This document shows, piece by piece, positions 8,247 to 17,800 of a DNA stretch of 64,000 bases; the stretch's first letter is position 1, and each line of letters starts with the position of its first letter. Below the pieces are notes generated by a model, which searched no databases, was not told the DNA's origin, and saw only the letters and a list, made by a program, of their open reading frames with translations. Where the stretch lies: positions 1-64,000 of the forward strand of contig CAYTOK010000014.1 in the NCBI GenBank assembly GCA_964439595.1, written 5' to 3'. Origin of the DNA: CAIJXB01 sp964439595 (GTDB lineage Bacteria > Chlamydiota > Chlamydiia > Chlamydiales > Rhabdochlamydiaceae). The position numbers were made by a program, and so were the translations under genes.

Positions 8247-8914
8247 ACTGTCCTCCCGTTATCTGTCCAGAAGACTCTTTACCAGAAACTGAGCAAAAAA
8301 AAACATCCCCGCTAGATGAAGAAAACATCGCCGAATTCTCTTCTTTACTTATTCCCAAAGAAGGAAAAGAAGTTCTCTTATTAAAAGAGCTTCGCTCCAT
8401 CTGTAAAAAAGGAGCCTCTCATATACTCTTAAAAGGCAAACAAAAAAAAATAGAAGATACCACTCTCGAAATAATCCCCGAAAGTCTTTCTCCTTTTAGA
8501 AAAATTGAAACCTTTGCGAAGTCTTCTACAGGGCCACTACCTCCTGCTGAGGCCATAGAATTCCTAGACCGCCTCTGCAGTGAAATGCTTGTCACCCAAA
8601 CAGAAACCTCCTCTCAAACCACTTTTGTTTTAGAGTCTGAGCAATTTGCAGGATCTTCCTTTTATGGAGCAGAGATCACCATCGAAGAATTTAGCACGGC
8701 TCCTAAGCTGTTTAATGTATCAATTAAAGCAAGTGATCTAGCTGTGACAATAATTCAAACTCACCTAGCAGGCCTTTTGAATCTTTTAGAAAAAAGAGAC
8801 TTCTCTTTTGGGATTAACCGGATTGATACGTCTCTTCTCACAAAAAACACTACTACAAAAGAAAGAGAAGATGCTGATTTAGATAGAGAAAAAGACAAAG
8901 AGAGGCAACAGTGA
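8243..8914 (+). CDS. SctP-like C-terminal-domain paralogue in the T3SS operon
   Basis: This 223-residue protein has a C-terminal half that aligns by eye with the end of the preceding SctP: TTFVLESEQFAGSSFYGAEI here against TTFILNGAQFSSSVFFGSQI there, followed by TAP...FNVSIKAS against SAP...YNIVIAGS. The long proline-rich ruler segment is absent. The start overlaps the sctP stop in ATGA. It could be a second substrate-switch protein, a ruler partner, or the product of splitting and duplicating an ancestral cdsP. The C-terminus is very charged (KEREDADLDREKDKERQQ). Confidence 0.7.
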   Translation: MNCPPVICPEDSLPETEQKKTSPLDEENIAEFSSLLIPKEGKEVLLLKELRSICKKGASHILLKGKQKKIEDTTLEIIPESLSPFRKIETFAKSSTGPLPPAEAIEFLDRLCSEMLVTQTETSSQTTFVLESEQFAGSSFYGAEITIEEFSTAPKLFNVSIKASDLAVTIIQTHLAGLLNLLEKRDFSFGINRIDTSLLTKNTTTKEREDADLDREKDKERQQ

Positions 8915-10152
8915 ATACAGAAACACCCCTATATTGGCTAGAGCAGATAAAAACAGAAATTACTAGCTGTAAAAAGATCCCTTTATGGGGAAACTCCCCT
9001 TGCTTTCCTTGGGAAGAGCTCTCTATAAAAATGCAAGAAATTTTACAGTGCCCGACTTTTAAAATATACCCCACCTCTTATGAGCCCATTCCGCTGGAAG
9101 GGCCTCTTGCTCCTTTCGGATTAACTCCTCAAATCCTTTCCTTCCAACTAGCTCCTTTAGAGGGAACATTAACCTGGGCAATTTCTGCGGAGTCACTTAC
9201 TGAAATAACAAAGCTCCTTCTTTACAAAGGGAATCACAAGGGACTATTAGATCCTGACTTTGAAAAAGGGTTTTATCAATTTCTTCTACTTGAAGCAAGT
9301 AAACAAATCGAAGACCTTAAAACCTATCCGGACCTTCATATTCAATGGGTTGAAAAAGAGCCTCCGAAGCCTTCTGCATTTTTTATAGATATTTCATTAT
9401 CGCTAGAAAACAAGATTTTTCCTGCCCGCCTCCTTTTTTCTGAAGAATTTCAAAAAGCTTTTTCCTCTCATTTTCTCAAGGATTCCTTTAACCCCGCTAC
9501 TTCTGCTGTAGCTACAAAAATGGATATCCTCCTTAAATTAGAAGCCGGAAGCTGTCTTATTTCTTCTAAAGAATGGGCCACGATCCAAGAAGGAGATTTT
9601 CTCATCTTAGATAGATGCACCTATGACCCGGAAACAAAAAAAGGAACTCTTGATTTAACTTGGGATAAAACCACTCTTTTTAAAATAAAAATTAAAAAAA
9701 CCAACCTTAAAATCCTAGACTACGCTGTCTACAACGGAGATGTACTTACTATGGAAGAAGACGAGTTCTTTACTGACGAAAAAATGCAAGATGATAAAGA
9801 GCATTTATGGGAAGCTCCCTTAGAAGAAGATCTACTAGAAGATACGCAAGAAGAAGATCTCATCGAAAACGCACAAGAAAGCCAAGCCCCTCTTCCTGAA
9901 ACACCACCTGAGATCCTCGCTTCTACTAAAGATATTCCCTTTCAAATTGTCGTTGAAGTAGACAGATTAAAAATGAGCCTAGAAAAACTCCTACAGCTTC
10001 AGCCTGGTAATATTCTTGAGCTACCCACTCATCCTGAAAGAGGAGTAACACTTACAGTCCAAGGAAAGAAAATAGCAAGGGGAGAATTGCTGAAATTAGG
10101 CGATGTCCTTGGGGTTAAAATTGTCGAGATTGGAGGACATAACCCGTCGTGA
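8911..10152 (+). CDS. sctQ: T3SS cytoplasmic-ring protein SctQ (CdsQ)
   Basis: This 413-residue protein ends in a typical SPOA/surface-presentation domain: FQIVVEVDRLKMSLEKLLQL, then PGNILELPTH and GELLKLGDVLGVKIVEIG. That domain builds the C-ring or sorting platform that loads substrates. An acidic linker (about residues 285-330) precedes it. The start is GTG at 8911, with AGAGG upstream and 4 bases of overlap with the previous gene. The stop overlaps the GTG of pkn5. Some SctQ genes have an internal start giving a separate C-terminal product; I did not find a decisive internal site. Confidence 0.9.
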   Translation: MNTETPLYWLEQIKTEITSCKKIPLWGNSPCFPWEELSIKMQEILQCPTFKIYPTSYEPIPLEGPLAPFGLTPQILSFQLAPLEGTLTWAISAESLTEITKLLLYKGNHKGLLDPDFEKGFYQFLLLEASKQIEDLKTYPDLHIQWVEKEPPKPSAFFIDISLSLENKIFPARLLFSEEFQKAFSSHFLKDSFNPATSAVATKMDILLKLEAGSCLISSKEWATIQEGDFLILDRCTYDPETKKGTLDLTWDKTTLFKIKIKKTNLKILDYAVYNGDVLTMEEDEFFTDEKMQDDKEHLWEAPLEEDLLEDTQEEDLIENAQESQAPLPETPPEILASTKDIPFQIVVEVDRLKMSLEKLLQLQPGNILELPTHPERGVTLTVQGKKIARGELLKLGDVLGVKIVEIGGHNPS

Positions 10153-11753
10153 CACAAGAAGATTTCCATAAGCAGTATACAGAGCCTGGTTTAATTGACA
10201 AAACAGAAACTCAAACTCTCCCGCGCACAATTGGGCCCTATAAAATTGAGGCTTTGCTAAGTAGAGGGGGGATGAGCTGGCTATATATGGGAATTCACCC
10301 AGAAACTAAACAACCAATTGCTATTAAAGTACTTTCTTCCAGCCATATAAAAGATAAAGACGCCGTGGAACGATTTTTAAAAGAGTCTCATCTCATAGCT
10401 CTTGCTAACCATCCTAATATTGTCAAACTATATGGAGAAGGGCCTTGGGAAGGCGGTCTTTATATAGCCATGGAATGGATACATGGAATATCTCTTCGAC
10501 AATTCCTTTCCGAACAATCTTTTTCTTTGAAGCGTTCTTTAGATATTATATTACAAATAGCTTTAGCGTTAAAGCATCTCCACTCTCACGGAATCATACA
10601 TAGGGACCTTAAACCTGAAAATATTTTAATTTCAGAAAATGGACTTATTAAAGTCATCGATTTTGGCATTTCCCAAACGGTGAAAGAGCCCTCTGTCGAG
10701 AGCTCTAGACAAAAAATGGGAACTCCGAATTATATGAGCCCCGAACAAAAGCAGGCTCCTTTTGAAGTCACCTATGCCTCCGACATCTACTCTCTCGGGG
10801 TTCTTGCTTATGAACTCATTTTAGGAAAACTAAGTTATGGCGTCATTCAAACATCTCTTCTGCCAAAAAACCTCAGAAAAATTATCAGCAAAGCTCTAGC
10901 TATTTCCGTACAAGAACGCTATCAAAAAATTGATGATTTTATTGATGCCATTACAGAGTATTTAGAGTCTAATGCTATTGAAAAAGAAAAACCGGACCAA
11001 GATCAAATCACTGAAATTCTAGAGACCTTTCAAAAAACAGCGTTTGCCCTTTCTCCTTTTCCTATTCCTTCTTGGCCTGTTGCTGATGTAGGAAGATCTT
11101 TATTAAAATCCACTTTAAATCTAGGCCTCTACTATGACATATTTATTTTTCTCAATAACACCTACTTTATATTCATAGCAGATCCCTTAAGCCAAGAACT
11201 TAACTCTCTATTTTCTTCAGCAAACCTGCGAGGTGTTGTTAAAACGCTTGTGGAGCAATTTGCTCCCAAAAGTTCTTCTGATGAATTTTTATCAAATAGC
11301 TTCATCCGAGCGCTCCATAAACAGATGCAAGCAGATCCTCTCATCTCCTCTTTTGCTGTCAGCTACCTTCTTTTAAACCCAGGAGAAGACAAACTCTCTT
11401 TTTTTAATGCAGGCTTAAGTCAACTCATCCACACACCTGCGGGAGAAGAAAGCTCGATGATTATTAACAGCAATCCCCTTTTAAAAAGTGATGAACCCTC
11501 TGATCTTTTAGAAACCTCCGGCTCTTGGAAAGTTGGCGATGTAATTCTTCTTCATTCTTTTATCTTAGAAAGTATCGATTCCTTTGAAAGACAACAAGAA
11601 ATAGAGCTCCTTTTAAAAGAAACCCTAAAAAAAGAGCTGTTTTTATCCGCGCAAGCGCAAGCTGACTCTATTACTAAAAACATACAGCATAGCCCTCTAT
11701 TTACCAAAAAAAAGCAAACTCACGTTCTTTTCTCTATTCAAAGAACAGCATAA
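10149..11753 (+). CDS. pkn5: Pkn5-type Ser/Thr protein kinase with a C-terminal phosphatase-like domain
   Basis: In this 534-residue protein the N-terminal kinase (about residues 27-285) is complete: a glycine-loop-like SRGGMSWLY, AIKVL with the ATP-anchoring Lys, HRDLKPENIL, IDFGIS and MSPEQ. The C-terminal 250 residues resemble a degenerate SpoIIE/PP2C-type fold: SFFNAGLSQLI, then GDVILLHSF, close to the usual A-G-H and G-D-xx-xLxTDG blocks but without the metal-binding Asp at the last position. Chlamydial pkn5 sits at this locus between sctQ and sctC and has been proposed as a T3SS-associated or secreted kinase. The GTG start overlaps the sctQ stop. Confidence 0.88.
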   Translation: MTQEDFHKQYTEPGLIDKTETQTLPRTIGPYKIEALLSRGGMSWLYMGIHPETKQPIAIKVLSSSHIKDKDAVERFLKESHLIALANHPNIVKLYGEGPWEGGLYIAMEWIHGISLRQFLSEQSFSLKRSLDIILQIALALKHLHSHGIIHRDLKPENILISENGLIKVIDFGISQTVKEPSVESSRQKMGTPNYMSPEQKQAPFEVTYASDIYSLGVLAYELILGKLSYGVIQTSLLPKNLRKIISKALAISVQERYQKIDDFIDAITEYLESNAIEKEKPDQDQITEILETFQKTAFALSPFPIPSWPVADVGRSLLKSTLNLGLYYDIFIFLNNTYFIFIADPLSQELNSLFSSANLRGVVKTLVEQFAPKSSSDEFLSNSFIRALHKQMQADPLISSFAVSYLLLNPGEDKLSFFNAGLSQLIHTPAGEESSMIINSNPLLKSDEPSDLLETSGSWKVGDVILLHSFILESIDSFERQQEIELLLKETLKKELFLSAQAQADSITKNIQHSPLFTKKKQTHVLFSIQRTA

Positions 11754-11897
11754 TTTCCTGAAAAAAGAACTTTTTTTCATTTTTTACCGCATTCATGAAA
11801 ACTTCCATTTACAATAAACCCAAAAGTATCTTAGGATTCGAAGATATTTAGTGAGGTTTTCCCTAGACCAAGTAATACTAACAAGGCCGTCCGATCT

Positions 11898-14800
11898 ATG
11901 CGAAGCTTTTTTTTAAAATCCCAAGTAGCACTATGGTCTTCCCTAGTGCCTTTTTTGGTTTCTGATTTATGCTATACACAGAACATCTACTCCCCTTTTT
12001 TAGCGGCAGCAACGCCTTCTAAACAAGAGGAAACAGATGAGCCTAAGTACACAGTGAACTTTAATAACACATCTGTTATTGAAGTCATCCGCTTTGTCAG
12101 TAAAATTACGGGTGCTAATTTTGTATTTTCAGAACAAGACCTTCAATTTAATGTTACAATTATTTCTGAAGAACCTATTTCGAGTAAAAACTTCACCTCA
12201 GCTCTTATCCAAGTTCTTCGCGTACATGGGCTAACCTTACTGGAGCAAGAGGGAAACTTTCTTATTACACAAAGCTCTTCTGGGGTAAACCAAATTTCCA
12301 CCGTTGTTTCCGGAGATATCCCCGACTCCATCCGCACCAAAGCTCCTATTGTTACAAGAGTCTTCCGCATTAAAAATGCAAGTGTCTCTCATATTGCATC
12401 TTTAATTAAACCTATGACCTCTCAAACTTCTCAAATAGAAATCTCTGAACAAACAAGCCAGTTAATTATTACGGATATCACCACAAATGTAGATAAGATC
12501 GCTCTACTTCTTCTTTCTTTAGACACACCTCATTCCAATTTAGAAATTGAAGCGTACACAGCAAAACATGTATATCCTTTAGATATTATTACTTTAACAC
12601 AGCAAATACTAGCCCCTTTTCGAGATAGTAATGCTTTATTATTCATTCCTCAAATGGATAATAATACTATATTCGTCATCTCAACACCTCATCTTATTGA
12701 AAGATCCCTTTCTATTATGGAAGACATCGATGTTCCTCCTGCCGCAGTGAAAATTGGAGCAGCGCCACTTCCTCCAGCAGCACAAAATGTACATATTTAC
12801 AAGTTGCTACATCAATCTTCTGAAAACATTTTGCCGGCGCTACAAAATATAGAAAAACAGCTCCCTAAAGGAGCCTCCTCAAGATTAGCACAAGCTATGC
12901 AGAGCGTAAAATACATCCAAAACACTGGATCTTTAGCGTTTGTAACTGACATAGACACTTGGAACCAAATCAAAGAGATCCTTGCAGGGATCGATCTACC
13001 TCCTTATTTTGGACAAGGAGGCAAACCTTCTTTTTGGGTTTATAAAATACAAAATGGCAATGTCGAGCATATAAAAGCTGCATTAAAACAAATGCACTCT
13101 TCTATTCAAGATAAAGCACTTCAAGATACTCTATCCAGTGTTAAATGGATTAAAGAAACCGACTCTCTTGTTTTTACAGGCCCTGAAACTTCAATCCAAG
13201 AAGTGCAAAAACTGATTCCCACGCTAGACATCTCTAAAGAGGCCATCCCTGTTAAACTACAACTCTATGTATATAAAGCGCTAAGAGCCTCTGAAGCTCA
13301 GATTTCCGCTTCTTTACAGGAAATAGCAAAAAACTTTCAAGATAAAGACCTATCTTTTGCGATTGAAAATAGGAAATGGGTAGCGGAGAGCAATTCTTTT
13401 CTCTTTAATGGATCGTCTGAAGCAATTGCCAAACTACACTCCATTTTACCAACACTTGATGAACTTACCTCTACAGGACCTAAACTTGAATTTTATCTGT
13501 ATAAAATCCAAAACAGCAGAGTAGAGCAAATAGAATCTGCTTTAAAGACAATTTTAAGTACATCCAAAGATCCCTCTATAGAGTCTTTATTAAAAAGTAT
13601 GAAATGGCTAGAAGATAGCAATACGCTACTTTTTAATGGAACTCCGGAAGACATTAAAACGCTACATAACCTTTTGCCTTCGCTAGATGTTGATTCTTCA
13701 AAATCCCTGCAGCTATACACTTATAATGTACAGCATACAACAGGAGACCACCTACTTTCCACCCTAAAAGAGCTTGCCAAGACAACACAAGATAAAGATC
13801 TTGCGGCAATCATTCTCACTGTGAAATGGGTACAAGAAAGCAATACCCTTATTTTTAGCGGATCTAAAGATGCTTGTGCAAAATTACAAAACATCCTACC
13901 TTCCCTGGATGCCTCTAAGCAAGGCAGGGAAATATACTCCTATAAAGTGCAAAAAACTACGGCTAAAGAAATTCTCCACGCCTTAGAGCAAATTACTAAA
14001 GCATCCCACGACCAAGCTTTAATCGACGCTACCCGCACCGTAGAATGGGTGCAAGGAAGTAACACCCTAGTTTTTAACGGGACCTCTGCAACAATCAGCA
14101 AACTACAGCACATACTTCCTTCCCTTGACATAACAGAAAAAGCCAAAGAAATTTACACATATAAAATACAAAGTTCTTCAGCAAGTAAATTGCTAAACTC
14201 TTTAAAACAGATCGCCAAATCCTCTCAAGACGCAGAGCTCATAGAGCTTGTTCAAAGCGCAGAATGGGTTCAAGCTAGCAATACTTTAGTTTTTAACGGA
14301 ACTTCTACAACAATCGTCAAGTTACAACATTTACTCCCTTCTCTTGACGTGATAGAAAAAGCAAAAGAGCTTTATACGTATAAAATACAAAGTTCTTCAG
14401 CAAGTAAGTTGCTAGACTCTTTGAAACAGATCGCCAAATCCTCTCAAGACGCAGAGCTCATAGAGCTTGTTCAAAGTGCAGAATGGGTTCAGGCTAGCAA
14501 TACTTTAGTTTTTAACGGACCTTCTACAACAATCGTTAAGTTACAGCACTTACTCCCCTCTCTTGACGTGACAGAAAAAGCAAAAGAGCTTTATACATAT
14601 AAAATACAAAGTTCTTCAGCAAGTAAATTGACAGACTCTTTAAAGCAGATAGCTAAATCCTCTCAAGACGCAGAACTCACAGAGCTTGTCCAAAGTGCAG
14701 AATGGGTTCAAGCTAGCAATACTTTAGTTTTTAACGGAACTGCTGCAGCTTTAGCTAAAATAAAAACCATCCTCCCTACTCTTGACTCCGGAGAAAGCTC

Positions 14801-17800
14801 CCTTGAAACGCAGTTTTTCTTATATAAAATCCAAACAGCGACAAAAGAGCAAATCACAGATTCTCTAAATAAAATGCTAGGTTCCATCCAAGACAAAGAC
14901 CTTATAAGCGCCATCCAAAGTATGAAGTGGATACAAGATGTAAACACTCTTATTTTCAATGGTACATCCGGTGCTATTAACAGCTTAAAAAGCATTCTGA
15001 CTTCTATCGATATCTCCCCTGCTTTTTTTAAAGAATCTCAGCTTTATACATATAAAATCCAGTTCACCCCAGCAACGCAAATTTCCTTATCTTTAGAACA
15101 AATTGCTAAAGTAACGCAAGACAAACAGCTTATAGAGGCTGTTAAAACAATGAAATGGATTCAAGATAGTAATGCTCTTATTTTTAACTGCCCCCAAGAT
15201 ACCATAGTCAAATTACAAAATATCCTTCCCACTTTAGATGCAGCTGTCCCTGCAAACTCCGAGATGCAATTCTTCCTATACAAAGTCCAACACCTTCCTG
15301 CAGATCAAGTAGAATCCTCTTTAAAAAAAGTCGCAGGAACAATCCAGGATAAAGACCTAGCTAAGATGATCCAAAATATGAAATGGATCCAAGAAGCCAA
15401 TACTCTCGTATTTAATGGCACTAAAAAATCCATAAGCGAGCTGAATAAAATCCTTTTAGATATTGATGTCGCGCCGGCAAATGTCCAAGAAATGCAATTT
15501 TACATGTATAAAATAGTAAATACTTCGGCAGCACAAATAGAATCATCCTTAAAACAAATGGCCCAAAGCATCCAAGACAAAGACTTTATAGCCGCAGTTA
15601 ACACTATGAAATGGATGCAAGAAATCAATACCCTCCTTTTTAATGGGAATGAGACCACAATTACCAAGCTTAAAAATACTCTTCCTACTTTAGATATTGC
15701 CGAAGCAAAAGTAGAGCTGTACACTTATAAAATCCAAGCGGCAACAGGAACTCATATCATTTCCTCTTTACATGATGCCGTTAAAAACATAGAAGATAAA
15801 GACCTTATTAACGCCATCCAAAGCGTTAAATGGATTCAAGAAAGCAATACGCTTCTATTTCAAGCAACACCCGGCGCTATTACTAAACTCCAAAGCCTTT
15901 TACCCTCCTTTGATTCTTCCTCTTTTCTTTCTAAAAACCAGTTCTTGATCTACAGTCCTAAAAATCAGTCAGGTGAAAGCTTAATAAAAAACCTCAAAGA
16001 GCTCTACCAGAACTTTAAAGCCTCAGGATTAGAAAATGGCTCGTTTCTTGCCGCACTAGACTCTATGAAGTGGGTTTCTTCCTCTCAATCTCTTGTTTTT
16101 TCAGGAGATACAGCTTCTTTAGATAGAATCCATGCGATAGTAAAAGACATAGACACTGTTTCAGGAAACTCCCTGGGAGAAACATTTTTATATAAACCTA
16201 TCTACGCTTCGCAATTTCAGCTCCAAGAAGCTTTAAGTCGTTTTGCAGAAACTCTTAATTTAGCAGTAAAAGAAGATGACCTGCTTGCCCAAACCATCTA
16301 TAAAGCAGAGTGGATACCACAGAGCTCTTCTTTTCTTTTTAAAGCGCCGCCTGCTACATTGAGCAAATTAAAAACAGTTTTAGCCTCTTTAGACAATCCA
16401 AAGGGGGTTACAAACTCCTACGGGACTACTTTTTTTCTATACAAACTAAAAAGCACACCGGGAAACCTTGTAATTCAAAATCTCAAAGACTTAAGCAATA
16501 ATTTACCTAAAGAAGATCCTTCTAACGCAGCAGTTGTTTCATCCATACAAACCTTAAAATGGGTAAAAGAAAATAACACTATTTTAATTACAGGATCCGG
16601 TTCTACTATTGAACAAGTCAAATCTCTTATCGCAGAATTCGATGAGAATGTTTCAAATAAAATAGCTCCAGCCGAAAGTGCTGATTTTTTTATTTATAAA
16701 CATCTAAATCAATCTCCTGAAGCCCTTGTTAAATCATTAAAAGATTTAGCTAAAGACCTTTCTACCTCTGGCCTTGGGGATCAAGATCTAATCCGCACCC
16801 TAGAGGCCGTAAGGGTCGTTGCTTCTAGTAACTCTCTTCTTTTTACAGGATCTTCTGCCTCCATCGCCAAAATAAAAATTCTTCTCCCCTCTATTGACAC
16901 ACTAAATCCGGATGCTCATTCCATCCAAACAATTGGAACTTCCGTATTTTTTATTTATAAAATAAAAAACACCTCCGCTGATGAACTAATCCGCATTGTG
17001 AAAAACTTTGCCAGCCAGCTAAGTAATACAAGCATTGAGGATAAGAACTTAGAAAAAAGCTTAAATTCTGTACAGTGGGTTAAAGAAACCAACTCTCTAC
17101 TTTTTACAGGGCCCCAGGCAACACTACAAAAACTAGAAGCTCTTGTTACCAAATTTGATTTGGAAGCGCAAGCTCCTGCTAAAGCCCCAAGAGAAACCCC
17201 TTCGACCTTTGAAGTGTATACGCCTAAAAACCAAACAGGCAGCGCTCTTATAGCTATTCTTCACGAGTTCATGCAAAACTTAACAGCTTCTGGTGTTTCG
17301 GATTCTCTTCTTTTTGATGCAATTAACCATTTAAAATTCATTGATAAAACGAATTCTTTGATCATCTCAGGCCAACACGATGCTATTCAAAAAGTCCAAG
17401 AGCTTTTAGTGAAATTTGATATTCCCACAAATACAGGGGAAGCCACTATAGACTCGACAGAGCTTGCGAACTTCCTCATATACAAGTTGCAATACCATGC
17501 CGGAGCCGACTTACAAGCTGCCTTAAAAAAAGTAGCTTACAGCCTTAATAAAACGGCCCCTGAAGCCAATAAAGCTTTAATCGACGTGATAGACTCTTTG
17601 CAATGGATTGAGGTAACTAACTCTCTTCTTGGTACAGGAACTCCTGAAATCTTAGTCAAACTTAAAGAACTTATTTTAAGTATAGATGTTCCTTTACGAC
17701 AAGTATTTATCGAGGTCCTTGTAGTAGAGACCTCCTTATTTAACTCACAAAACTTCGGACTCCAATGGGGATCTCAACTCCAATACCTTAATAAAACTGT

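Noticed and set aside
14708..14995. Several 60-95-codon antisense frames within sctC
   Set aside because: They recur at the same place in each module, as expected from the repeated codon pattern, and lack start signals.
12789..17690. Repeats that could suggest a CRISPR or non-coding satellite
   Set aside because: The units are 216-270 bases, in frame, diverged at synonymous and conservative sites, and match a secretin N-domain pattern. They are coding modules.
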